The notes under the pieces: generated by a model
What the model saw: only the letters and a program-made list of their open reading frames with translations
What the model was told of the DNA's origin: nothing
Databases searched by the model: none
From: Karalla daura
Lineage: Eukaryota > Chordata > Actinopteri > Chaetodontiformes > Leiognathidae
Direction: 5' to 3'
Assembly: GCA_029224185.1 (NCBI GenBank)
Contig: CM055190.1
Location: forward strand, 14,504,320 to 14,568,319
DNA: 64,000 bases
In this document: one piece after another, positions 37,656 through 48,145 of the stretch
Numbering within the stretch: the first letter of the stretch is position 1
Layout: every line of letters starts with the position of its first letter
Translations under genes and position numbers: made by a program

Positions 37656-37669
37656 TGTGTGTGTGTGTG
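37622..37669. repeat. Compound (TG)n(GA)n(GT)n microsatellite
   Basis: TG units, then GA units, then GT units head to tail. Confidence 0.95.
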
Positions 37670-37754
37670 CATGTGAGACAGGGACATTGTCAGTGGATGC
37701 TTTATGCTTTACTAAATTTCTCCCAGTTTCACAAGCCGTTCTACCTTATGAAAC

Positions 37755-37782
37755 AGAGATGACAGGGTCGTATGTCATCTCT
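37755..37782. repeat. Inverted repeat, 10-bp arms
   Basis: AGAGATGACA and TGTCATCTCT flank an 8-nt loop. Perfect arms. Confidence 0.8.
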
Positions 37783-37800
37783 CCTCTTTCCCTTCTTCAG

Positions 37801-37860
37801 GTGTCAAACTTGGACAGGAAGTCAGAGGATTTAAGCCCTGTGCTTCCTGCCATAGTATGA
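37801..37860 (+). other. Strong 3' splice-site-like sequence with 19-codon frame (unproven)
   Basis: CTCTCCTCTTTCCCTTCTTCAG, a long pyrimidine tract ending in AG, precedes the frame VSNLDRKSEDLSPVLPAIV and a TGA. The acceptor is one of the best in the window, but the frame is too short to judge and I recognise no protein. Confidence 0.15.
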
Positions 37861-38268
37861 CTCAGTTATCATTGGCGCACAGCTGTTTCTGCTGAGGGTA
37901 GTTGTCATTCCCCTTGTTGCCAGGATTTACGTATCCGCCCCACTGCTGATGCATTTTTGAGAATAAAGACAGCAGAGTTCAGAGAAAGTGACAGCAAGTG
38001 CCGCTATTAAAAATCCTGACCTTCAATCTTTGCCATAAATTCAACACTTGTATAGCAGATAAAATGAATTCCATAATATTTTGGTACCTAATAAATGTGT
38101 GTTTGTTCTTTTTCAAAAATGATACAGCACAGAAGCTAATGTATTTCTCCAGCGATCCATCCGTTTTCTTACCCACTTTCCTGTGGAAAACTCACTCAGC
38201 AAGCCGTTCTGATCCCAGCGTGTAAAATACCGACGATTTGTCAGCGCCCTAAATGTCTCCCGTTGACT

Positions 38269-38388
38269 CACAAGGTACCCTTCCACTATGAAACTGGGTT
38301 ATCAATTGACTGTTATGTAAACACACTTGCGGCGGTAGGAGATGGTCAGTGTAGGGGCTCTTGCCATCCATTCACTCAAATAATAACG
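38269..38388 (+). repeat. Left arm of a 3.8-kb inverted repeat pair
   Basis: It starts CACAAGGTACCCTTC and contains TGGGTTATCAATTGACTGTT followed by ATGTAAACA. The reverse complement of 41938-42061 gives the same order, including 'attcactcaaataataac' against 'attcactccaataatgac'. The arms begin at the same 12 bases. They could be the long terminal inverted repeats of a DNA transposon, or two separate old copies in opposite orientation. No convincing target-site duplication is seen outside them. Confidence 0.7.
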
Positions 38389-38525
38389 TTAAACGTTATT
38401 TTTATGTCACTATCAATTTGCGGCAAGATTGACGTATTCGGGACCACAGGCGTTACTCCAATTTGCCACTAGCAATATCAATGCTATTACATGCACTGGC
38501 TAAACTCAGCTGGTAGACAGCAACG

Positions 38526-39072
38526 TGACAAATGAACAAGTAAAGAGAGTGTTGACAAAAGGTGGTTTATTCAAAGAAAGAAGGTAACACTGAGCCGGGG
38601 GGGTGGGGGGGGGGGGGGGGTGGTTGTGCCAATAAAATAAAATGAATATAACAAAAGTAGGCCTGACTACACTGTCCCAACTAAAAATAAGATATAAACC
38701 AAAAGGCCTAACTAACGTTTCTAAAGAAAATATACCAAAAAACGTACATATGTGGCAGAACCAATAACACTACTGTGTTAACAAGAAAATCACCTGCATG
38801 AGTGCATTTTCTTACCCAAAATCTACTACCTCACCCGCACCTTTTTACAGAACTCCTCAGACTTTAACAGAGTTAGTGGTTAGCAGCAGCAGCCTACAGT
38901 CAGGAGCAAAATGGCTAGAGGCAGGGGATGTCCTTTTAAAATACCACCCCCCTGGTGATTGGCCGTCAGAGGGCTGGAAACGACCAATCAGCAGCCTGGC
39001 CCTGCCTTCGCAGGTGAGGAGCATTCAGGTAACCTGCAACACAGGGAAAACCACACTGGCTGGCATGTAACA
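38526..39072 (-). mobile_element. LTR-like block
   Basis: Read on the minus strand this has LTR features in order. It has a TGTTAC start (39072), a gattgg and a CCAAT motif (38984-38989 and 38958-38962 on the plus strand), a TATA-like TATTTTAAAAGG (38932-38943) and an AATAAA (38566-38571) about 40 bases before a TCA end at 38526. The outer ends are TG and CA. I see no primer-binding site or convincing target duplication, so solo LTR, partial LTR or another repeat class are all possible. It lies inside the inverted-arm structure. Confidence 0.4.
38597..38620. repeat. G-run (G7-T-G16)
   Basis: Twenty-three G in 24 bases on the plus strand. It can form G-quadruplexes and is a likely assembly or sequencing trouble spot. 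Confidence 0.95.
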
Positions 39073-39469
39073 ATGGCAAAGTTGATGTATTCAGCTTTGC
39101 TCTATGAGTCTGCCAGCCTCGGACCAGGCCATTTATATGGGATATCGAAGCTATTGCTGAGAGTTACATATTTCATATTTCAGTATGTCTAAAAATTCTG
39201 TTTCATTCAGCCTTTCAGTTTCTTTCGGCCATACGTTGGAGTTGCACACTGTGCATCCCTAAAATGTGGCACGTCCACTCAAGAAGGAGTGACATTTCTT
39301 CTTTGCATTTTTTGCTACCTTCTCCTTTTATTCCTTCAGTGAATGGGTGTGATCTTTTATTTGTTAGTTCTAATAAAATAATAATAAAATAAAACAAATC
39401 CAAGTCACGAGCACAGAAATTTCTGTTTTCAAACATTAATGGTTTACTTCTGCCTTTGAACTTTGGTAA
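39073..39469. other. Unannotated spacer inside the inverted-arm region
   Basis: Short AT-rich sequence with no recognised gene or repeat. Confidence 0.4.
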
Positions 39470-39623
39470 TTTTTTTTTTTTTTTTTTTTTTTTATTAATT
39501 AATTAATTAATTTATTTATTCTTATTTTAATTTTATTAATATTTCATTTTTTAATTCTTAATTTTCTGTTTATTCTTATTTTACTTTTTCATTTTTCATT
39601 TTATTTTTATTATTTTTATTTTC
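39470..39623. repeat. Poly(T) and (AATT)n low-complexity tract
   Basis: A 24-base T-run is followed by TTAA/AATT units and further T-rich sequence. Confidence 0.9.
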
Positions 39624-39639
39624 CCTCCCGACTTCCATC

Positions 39640-40012
39640 AACACTGAGCTGGATCCAGGACCACCTCTACCCGGCTCATCTCACTGCGGTTCCTCCTGCC
39701 TGCTACTACTATGGACTGATTCAATTCAATTCATTGATTTATATCCTGAACTGTTAGCCATCAATAATGTTTTGTTTGTGCCCGCCTGTCCGTCCTGGGT
39801 GAGGATCCCCTCCTCTGTCTCTCACCCTGAGGTTTCTCCCCTTTTTTCCCTCTCAGGGTTTTTCTTGGGAGTTGTTCCTCAGCCTTTGCGAGGGTCTAAG
39901 GACAGGGGGTTTTTTTTTCACTATGTACACATTGTTGCTCTGCTTGTAAAGTGCTCTGAGATAACAGCTGTTATGATATGGCACTTAAAACAAATAAAAG
40001 TTGAAGTTGAAG
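39640..40012 (+). mobile_element. Fish LINE/SINE 3' tail
   Basis: The order 'tccgtcctgggtgaggatcc', 'ctgaggtttctccccttttt', 'gggagttgttcctcagcc', 'gcgagggtctaaggacag', 'cttgtaaagtgctctgagat' and 'aacagctgttatgatatggc', ending 'aaataaaagttgaagttgaa', is the 3' end of a very common fish retroposon family whose tail is shared by L2-type LINEs and SINEs that use them. The short (TTGAAG)n end is the target-primed repeat tail. A 124-codon plus frame across it is not a gene. Confidence 0.75.
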
Positions 40013-41937
40013 TTACCTTTGGTGCCTTTGATACTAGAACTGCTCTTCTTTTGGAGAGGTATCCCCTCAACCATTTATTTTACTTTTTCACTTTGACACA
40101 ACTCCAACTACCAGCAGCCACCGCACTGCAATTTTTCATGACGTAATAGCTTAGCCACACATAACAAGACCCAGCGTCCACTCTTACACCAGTGCTAATA
40201 AATGTATATGTTATGTTCTTATGATTGACCCTGATGAATAGCCTTACCCGGAAATTAACTACAGTACAATACACACTCATATACTCTGCCATATTGCTTG
40301 TAATTAGAATATGCTTTTAAGTCAAATGGGAGGAGGGGAGAGAAAAATACCTTCCCCTTAAAGTTTTCCTCCTGGCTTTTGAGTATGCATATCAGAAGGT
40401 CTTCTATTAGGATCTGCTGCCTCCATGTTGATAGCACCTTCATAAAGCTATGTAGCTTCCCCAAGGGTCTATGGAGGCAGGGATCAGAGGGTCTGTTTCA
40501 TGTCCCACATGGTGCTTGCAGATTGAGTTTCTGGCCATTCTGTCTATTTTGGGAACTGTGGTGAGCCCTCAAAGGTGGGAAATGGTGAATGTTCAAAGCC
40601 CCACCCTTTGAAAGTATGACTCCGATCAGGATCAAACCAACACATATCCGCTCGTACAAGGCCCCCCTACAACTTACCTAAATTTTAGATTTAAAACAAA
40701 TTTAGAAAAAGATCTTCTCCAGAATGGCCTCCAAAACCTGATGGTCGAGTTGGCTATAGCTTTTATAGCACCTGATTCCTGAACCAGGCCCTTAAATGTT
40801 ATTTTTTTGTAACTACGCAACACTTTGAGCTAAGAGGCTGTAATTTGGCGATGTTCATCAGGAGGTCAGCAGCATCCAGCATGCTGAGCATGTTTCACAA
40901 CCGGGTCATGTTTCCAGCATGCTTCAGTCTGCTATTACCTCTTGAAGTGTCTGATCATTACTAGGGGCCTTCAGTAATGATGGCACCATGAGGGACTTTT
41001 TGGGGAATAACCCAGGTGGATGTAAGGGTGCTTCCAGACTGGGGTGCTGCCTCTCACAGCCGATGCCTATTCTGCTCTCTCTCTCCCTGCATGGTGTGGG
41101 GCCACACACAAGGTGTTTGAGTCTGTGCCTGACTTTTTTCTCTCTCCCATTGAATAAATCACGTTAATAAACATAAACACATGCAGTTATTAGTGCTAGT
41201 TTAGTGGTGATTTCTGCATCACTGTTTTGAGAAAGTGGAAATGTGGAATTTTGTCAGCAAATAGTGCAATTTTGTGTTGTCCATTACAAACAGAAAAACA
41301 TAAAACTTCCCCATGAGAGCTTATATACACTCAAAAAAAGAAGATAATAGAAATAAATGCTCATTGGAGACTGACTGGAGACACAACACACACATGGGGA
41401 GCCCAGAGCTAAGTCAGAATGGGGCGTCCATAGCAACTGAAGTGTCCATAGCAACCACCCTAGTGACAGTGGAAAGATCAGAAAAATCTTCGCAACAATG
41501 AGTAAGCGAGGGATTATTAGAGTGGCTAGACGTCCCTGATTTGCTCATGCTGCCCCCGGTTAAAGCTGTCCCGGAAAATGTTCCTGGTTTCAATGGGAAT
41601 GACAAAAAAGTTGCACAGACTGCAGGAAGAGAGAGAGAAAGAGTGCCGGTAGCGATTCATTTCGAGACAGTACCAATTTTGAAAGAAAAACTACAAAAAT
41701 ATGGTGCATTGTATTTGTATTTTTTGTACGCAAGCTGAGTGAGTTTGGATGACCACAACATGAAGCTACTTTATTGTTGAATTATCAAAGGTTCTTCAGT
41801 GATACTGATGTGTTTGTATTGAGGAATGTTGACGATGTCATTAAAGAAAAAAATAAAATAATAAATAGTGCAAAAAACACCTCCAGACAGAGGATCCTCG
41901 GTTCCTACAAAGAGATTGTAGCTTGCTGCGTGACCCA
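40013..41937. other. Interior of the inverted-arm region
   Basis: No recognisable transposase. A 65-codon frame at 41541-41738 near the right arm has a mildly protein-like start. It could be the relic of an encoded protein but matches nothing I know. A paired CCATAGCAAC motif lies at 41426-41455. Confidence 0.4.
41426..41455 (+). promoter_or_regulatory. Two direct RFX-like half-sites
   Basis: GTCCATAGCAAC occurs twice with an 18-bp period. The right half (CATAGCAAC) fits an RFX X-box, but the left half is weaker. Function is unproven, and the repeat may be part of a transposon. Confidence 0.3.
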
Positions 41938-42061
41938 GTCATTATTGGAGTGAATGAGCGGAGCCGCTTCTCTGAGCATCTCTTGCCACCGTGAGCATGT
42001 TTACATAAAAGTCAATTGATAACCCAGAGTGTTTCATACAGACACAGAAGGGTACCTTGTG
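41938..42061 (-). repeat. Right arm of the 3.8-kb inverted repeat pair
   Basis: The reverse complement starts CACAAGGTACCCTTC and carries TGGGTTATCAATTGACTTTT followed by ATGTAAACA, aligning with 38269-38388 over the whole arm with small indels. See the left arm for interpretation. Confidence 0.7.
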
Positions 42062-42984
42062 CATCAGAATGAGATGTCTATGTGCATGTTAAGGGGTGGA
42101 GTGTTGAGGGAAGGCACACAGGTACAGCAAGAGGAGTTTTTCCCTTTTATTTGCATCACCACAGTGGAAAACAGTGAGCCACTGAAAAAGGCATAAAAAA
42201 ATGACAAAAAACCCCAGAAAAACCTGAGGCTAAAAAAATCACGATACAATATTAACAATATTGACAAGCAAAGCCGAACTACAAGAAAAAAATAAAGACC
42301 TAGCCAAAGGCACTTGCAAAAATGCAAAAATACAAAAATATGAAAAGTACTGTAAACTCACACAACTGAGCACTTACTAGATGAGTATGGAGCTTGGAGG
42401 AACACACCTTCACCAACCTCTACAAGTGCTATCTACATCCTTTATAGAGGGCACCTATGTGCACCCTTCGAGTGGATCCAACGATTTTCCATTCCATTCA
42501 AACATAATTATTTAATTACAAGGTTTGCAATGCTGGCACATATACATTATAATTTCTAGCTGTAATGCGTCTGCATACCCCTCAGAAAGTGTGTAGTTGC
42601 ACTCCTGTGTGCACCCATGAACCAAAACGCTAGAAAACATAAACAGGTGGAGCATTGCACACTGAAGCAGCAATCCAGGGAAGACAGCAGCACACAAAAG
42701 TTTGAATGGTAGGTTGAATGAATGGAGAAGATTGGCATCACGCATGTGTCATTTGATGTTGCCTATATAGGACTCTCTGTCTGCCTCCTGTAGGATGGTC
42801 ACTGACAGGGAGCAATGCCTTGTGATGTGACCACACTATCTGGTCAGTTTGCAACATTTTAATGTTGTGAATAGTGGCCCTTTTTCTCTTGCACAGCTGA
42901 CAACTAACCACCTGTCTTACATTTTCAGTAAGTCAGTTTCTTGTTATATGTGTGATCTATGTAGCATCCTCCTGTAAAACCTGT
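42062..42984. other. Unannotated stretch
   Basis: AT-rich sequence without a recognised gene. Part of it may belong to the retrotransposon fossil that follows on the minus strand. Confidence 0.45.
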
Positions 42985-43495
42985 TTTCAAAGGAGTGTAT
43001 CCCCCCACTCAGTGTCTGCTGTGAGTGTCCATCTCTCACAGGCACAGAGCAGGTTGGGATGCACCACTGATTTATGAAGTCTGACCTTCACAAAGAAGCT
43101 GATGGAGCTGCTTTTCCAGACACAGCAAGTCTTGTCATGGCTGATGTTGCTATTCTAATTCTTGTTTCTATTTTATTTGTCTCACAATTTGTCTCACAAA
43201 GGATAGCAACAGAGGAACCAAGGAACTTGAAGTCTTTTACCTCATCCAGGTTTTTCTGTTCTCTGGTGTAATGGTTGCTGACAAGGATTTAGACTTTTCT
43301 CAGAACCTTACTCCATGCCATATGCTGTAGCTGTCACCTTCAGCTTGGTGCTGAGTTCAAGTCCATTCGCCACCAGGTCATCAGCTAAGTGGATTGTATA
43401 GATTTATGGAAGTACTTTTTGTATGGAAGTACTTTTTGAATGTTCCAGGAAGATATTGAACAGGAGGGGAGTGGAGGCAGTATTGATGGACATAT
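42985..43495 (-). mobile_element. Fossil RTE-like LINE reverse transcriptase (C-terminal part)
   Basis: On the minus strand, in broken frames, it gives STPLLFNIFLEH (near 43470), then LADD (codons 43378-43389, the catalytic F/YADD box with a changed first residue). It continues with an AYGME block, LDEVKDFKFLGSS, RIRIATSAMTRL and, after a frameshift, VWKSSSISFFVKVRLHKSVV with a C-E-R-W block. This is the order of the palm, thumb and downstream region in RTE/Jockey-like fish LINEs. Stops and at least two frameshifts make it dead. A 17-bp tandem duplication at 43405-43438 adds to the damage. Confidence 0.75.
43405..43438. repeat. 17-bp perfect tandem duplication
   Basis: TATGGAAGTACTTTTTG occurs twice in a row inside the RTE-like fossil. 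It probably arose after the element died. Confidence 0.9.
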
Positions 43496-44124
43496 GTTGT
43501 TGTTGTTAAAGCTTATCTAAAAGGGTTATTTAGTAGAACTACATTGCTTGTATGTAGAAACTGCTTTGATGAACTGCATGAGCCAACAGAAGCTGTTACA
43601 CTTTTAACTTACGTTATTTGTATCATATTATTAATTTAATGCAGTCAATGACTTCAATTACTGTGACAATGTTTAAGTGTTTCGTTTTGTTACTGTTTTG
43701 TAAATGAATGACGCAAAGTTAAAAAAAAAATAACTTTAAAAGCTTTATGACAGGAATCACGTCCGTAACCACACCAAAAAAACAAACTCATCAGACACTG
43801 CCACTTTTTCTGTCACTGTCCCTCTTCTCTTCACTCACATACATAGACACACCTCACTTTCTCATGCACCCACATGCCTGCCTGTACCATACACATTCAT
43901 TGGCAGTTGGAAAATACATGACAGTTAAACATTATACAAAGACACAGGAAGAAATTACCATATTCCCAGGTCTGCCATTTTCATCACCAGGAGTGCTGTG
44001 TGATGTCACTGGGGGTACATCAATCTGGTACGAGTTCACAAGTGAGAAGTTATGGGTTTGACTGGCGTTCCATGGGTACAAGTTCAGAAAAATACGAATT
44101 GCAGGTTGATTGTAACGAACCATG
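43496..44124. other. Unannotated stretch
   Basis: No gene or repeat recognised; an A-run lies near 43721. Confidence 0.45.
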
Positions 44125-44431
44125 TGTTATGGTACATGGTGGTGGGTGTGGTTCAGGCTGTCTGTGATAGGAGGAGGCATTGCAGGGCTGGCTCTAGAGA
44201 AGCAGCACCAGTGAGTTGATTAGAATAGCTGGGGTTAGCTGTCTAATCAAGCTGCTTTATGTTGCAGTAGCGTGCGGATCCTGGGAGCCACACCGGACGG
44301 GTAGTGGTTCTGACACGAGACCACGAGAGACGGCTCTACAGCAGCAGGAGTGCTGCACTGACCCTCATTTATTAAACATTTAGTACTACAAAGTTGGTTT
44401 TGTCTGTCTGCTACATGCTGGGGAAACCCAC
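44125..44431 (+). mobile_element. LTR-like segment with possible primer-binding site
   Basis: It begins TGTTATGG and ends GCTACA near 44415 (TG...CA), with ATTAAA at 44371-44376 as a possible poly(A) signal. It is followed at once by TGCTGGGGAAACCC, similar to TGGTGCCGAAACCC-type primer-binding sites. No gag/pol frame follows and no second LTR was found. The call rests on these end features only. Confidence 0.35.
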
Positions 44432-47048
44432 AGTGTAGCCACGTCTAGTGCTACATGGTGCAACTCATGCTGGTGCCGAGCGTGCTTCTCAATCATGAGT
44501 CTGATGTTGAACATTTCCATGATGCATCTTTCTGCTTACTCATCTGATCAAACCTGCTTTATTTCTCAGTCGATTCAATTTTATGGTATAACTGTTGTTA
44601 ACTAACATGACAAGATAATGCTAATTCTTCTGTAGTCATGGCTGTTTTGTGTTTCCTCTCTTAGGTATGGGAATAATCCATTTCAGTGCCTGATTTCCCA
44701 TATCATTTGGCAGATGAATAGGAGTACTTTTATCAGTCCTTGACCTCCATGTTTCAGAAGCTGCTTGTGATGCCTGGTGATTTATCACTTTTTTTGCGTC
44801 CTCTACTCCAGCTTAAGCATTACCGACTGTCATAATTTTTGTTAGGGTTGTTATTGTTACTATCATTATTACTTCTTGCTGTCATCCCAAAATCATTATG
44901 TTAATGCTAATGTTATAATGCTCAGTGGTCGGTCAATAAAAAAAGGTTCCATTACAAATGTTCATGGATTTCTCTTACAAGTCATATAAATAGTTTTGTG
45001 GTTCAAAGCAAAGCAAAAGCAAAGCAGCGATTAAACACTTTGATATTGCATTTATTGTACAAGGTCTGCTTGGCATTGGTGCATGAAAGGCAGATGATCA
45101 GGCTACATGGAAAATGATCGGAAATCATCAAACCTCGACGACCTAGACACGAAAGGACAATTTAGTTGCATAAAGGACAGTAACATTCAACAAAAGAACT
45201 GAAACATGTTTTCTACTCAGGTGCAAATTAAGCTTGAAGAACATTTTGTGAACCTTAAAGGGTCAGGGATGAGGTGACGATGACACAAAAGCAGAGCAGA
45301 TTATTTGCTGGTCTTTTGATTTAGAAATATAATAGAAAGTGCCTATTGTTCTCTACTTGTGGGTTGGGGACTTTGATGGGAACCAAGGTAGAGTGTGTGG
45401 CATGACCATAATCTCCCATACATTGATTTTTGAGGCTGTGGTCTGACACTGAGACCTGGTTTATTTGACAATATGTTTTCCCTGGATGTTTTTTTTCAGG
45501 ATTTAATTGTTTTTACCATTGTTTCCTGATATTAGAACCTGTTTTGCAGTTAACTAAGGTTCAATGTACAATGTACTAGATCTGGGAACTTAAAGGCCTC
45601 ATGTGGAATCAAGTATATACATAATTTCTGGCCATTATTTGAAAACATTAAAAGATGTTCTGGGAACCAGTAGAACTGAAAACAAGACACGTTTATATGC
45701 TTGTGTTTTACAGAATTTGAAGAATTAATGTTTGCAGAGTGTTCATATTATCTTTAGAATTCATACTTTGCTGCTTGAAACACCAAACTGTGCATTTCAG
45801 CAGCAGACTTGCTTACATGCACACTGGATTTCATCAGTCCATGACTACAGTAGACTCCAAAGATCAATACTTTCTCATTTAATGGGTCACTGATCAATGG
45901 GTCTGTATTGAAAGAGAAAAAATAGAAAGGAAGCCATTTTCCAATCTTCCTACTGTATGTAAATTGACAAAAGCATGCCAACCATTTACTTTTCCCAAAA
46001 ATGCACATAAAGGGCATTCGATCGGATTTGGCTTCTTCTGTACCCTAACATTTACAAGACAAATGCTTTTACTTTTGTGTTACTGGCATACTGCAGCTCA
46101 TGCCCTCAACTCTCTCCCTGCTGCCTCCAGCTCAGACCAAATTGTCTTCAGGTGTTGCCAGCAGCCCTCTTAAGGCACAGTTTGTTTCTTTACTTTAAGT
46201 GAATGGCTTATCATTATCACTATGTTCATCTCAGGCAGGTCATTTAAAAACAGCACAAGGTTAATTAATTAATCAAGTTTAATGGAGGACCTTGAGGTAC
46301 CCCTTTAAGAAATATGTGTTTTATAAAGGCCTTAATGAATGTGACTTCAGTGTTTGCCAGGAGTTTATTGATTGAGAAACCTCATTCTTTTTAAAGGTCT
46401 TAGAGGGTTAAGTCACTTTTTTGGAAGGGAAAATTTATTGTCATTAGTTTTCCCACTTTAATCAATAACATGGGATAGCAGGGGTTGCCTTTTTGAGTAA
46501 TTTAAAGGATAGTTGAATTTAAATGTGACACAGGCATTACTGTAATAAATTAGATCTATTAATTGTAATTGTTTTTTAGTTACATTTTATGGATGAATAC
46601 AGTATTTTAAATTACACAAAGACTTGTAATTTTTTCTCAATATCATTTAGACAAAAGTTTCTTTAAATCCTTAATAGTTTTTTTATGGAACTTTGTGGAG
46701 TGCTCAGGGTTACTGTAATTGGGACAATTTATCACTCTTAATCAATTCAACTTCAACTTCAACTTTTTCAATTTTCAATTTTTTCAAATTCACCAGCATT
46801 CAATTCATCTTTCCAGCTTGGGATGCTGTTTTAGACCAACATTGTTCTTACTACATTTCTGTCATTGTATCAAAAGAGAAAATTAGAGTTTTGTGTTTTC
46901 TCTGTTCTGGTTTTTTACGAGAAAAATCATGAGATGCAAAAGTGAATTAATGACTTGATCGCCATGGTTGACTTTACTGTCAACTGACAGACAGAAGTAT
47001 TTGGGTTTAACTTCTGAGTCAGACTGAGCTTGCATGATCTTCCTATTG
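44432..47048. other. Unannotated stretch
   Basis: No gene recognised. 46746-46766 has three AACTTC units reminiscent of the reversed tail at 40 kb, but no body accompanies them. The remainder is AT-rich and unique in appearance. Confidence 0.45.
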
Positions 47049-47285
47049 TCTGTGTGGGCTATCTCTAGATAGTGTCTTCCCCCACATTCCAGAATCAGAC
47101 ATGCTGGGTCAATTGAAGAGTCTTAATTGTGTGAGTGTGAGAATAAACAGTTTAAGTACCTTAGGATGGACAGGTAATCTGTCCAGGGTGTATTCCCTGT
47201 CTTGGTCCTATATGCACTTAAGGGTCCTGGGTCAGCATCTGGGTTTACAGTGGGTAAAATTATGGATTATTGGATACATGCAATA
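47049..47285 (+). mobile_element. tRNA-derived fish SINE fragment (copy I)
   Basis: 'tctgtgtgggctatctctag', 'cccccacattccagaatcag', 'catgctgggtcaattgaaga' and 'aatctgtccagggtgtattc' follow the SINE body from its middle to near its end. Confidence 0.7.
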
Positions 47286-48129
47286 CCAAGAGGTCTAGTT
47301 TTTCATGTGATGTGGATGTGTGAATACAGTACGTTGCTGGGCATTTATTATGTCCATTCATCATCACCACAGTAAAGACTTGATGACAGAATATTTTGGT
47401 GTATCAGCTTGGTTTTATGGTTTGGTATCATGCTGGATCAGCCAACCAAATCTCCCCAGTGACATGATAAAGTATATAACATGTAATCATTGCACGCCTT
47501 GCTTTTGTTTTCATGTCACATACTCTTCTGTGTTTACAGAGTCACTGCATACAGTGCTATTTGGTGCGTTTTTGCAAGTCCATTATTTATTTTCCTGTGA
47601 CAGAGCTAGTAGAGAGTATATTGCTGCAATGTCCATTCATCACCCTGACCATTGCTGCATTACATATCAAAGACGGCCATGTTTTGCAATGATATCAGAT
47701 GTATTTGCGCCACATATTTATCTGATATGAAAAATATTTCTAGCTTATTTAGTTAATTCCATACTCGTCTCTTGAGCTTGATCAAGTGTCTCACTGAGTT
47801 TCAAGTGCATAATACACTATGACTCGTAATTTCAGTTGTAAAGTAGTAAAATAACTGGGTGCACTCTGCCAACACAATTACTCAATGCCAATCTTGTTTG
47901 AGTTAGACAAATTGGTTCTTGCTTATTTGCCAAAAGCATCACCCTTTAGCAGATATTTTGCAGGTTTGGTAAATAGCTTATCAAGCTCTGACGGTAAGGA
48001 GACTCACACCATCCTTGTTTAATGCACAGGCAGACACACTCGCTTGTTTCATAAACACAAGAGAGCATCCCAGCGTGAAATGAAAAGGTGTCCCTACTGG
48101 TAAATGTTTGGTTTATATTCCATATCAGC

Positions 48130-48145
48130 ATGCAAATTGTAATTA
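48130..48145 (+). promoter_or_regulatory. Octamer plus homeodomain motif
   Basis: A perfect POU octamer ATGCAAAT is followed two bases later by TAATTA. A second TAATTAGC lies at 48222. Such clusters are common in developmental enhancers of vertebrates. Without conservation data this is only a candidate. Confidence 0.3.

Larger units (their letters stand above)
36441..38268. other. Unannotated stretch
   Basis: No gene recognised. It contains a compound TG/GA microsatellite (37622-37669), a 10-bp hairpin (37755-37782) and a strong acceptor-like site with a 19-codon frame (37801-37860). Confidence 0.5.

Noticed and set aside
38805..38832. Minus strand reads TGAGGTAGTAGATT, identical to the first 14 bases of a let-7 microRNA.
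   Set aside because: The match stops after 14 bases, the downstream sequence does not form the complementary arm of a let-7 precursor, and it lies in a repeat-like block.
39772..40146. 124-codon plus frame.
   Set aside because: It lies over the LINE/SINE 3' tail, which is non-coding in that strand and frame.
46740..46830. AACTTC repeats as the reversed tail of a second LINE/SINE like that at 40 kb.
   Set aside because: Only the three hexamers match; the expected body is absent.
47320..47730. 136-codon plus frame starting MNTVRCWAF.
   Set aside because: It begins just after a SINE fragment, has no family resemblance, and its Cys/His content shows no regular zinc-binding spacing.
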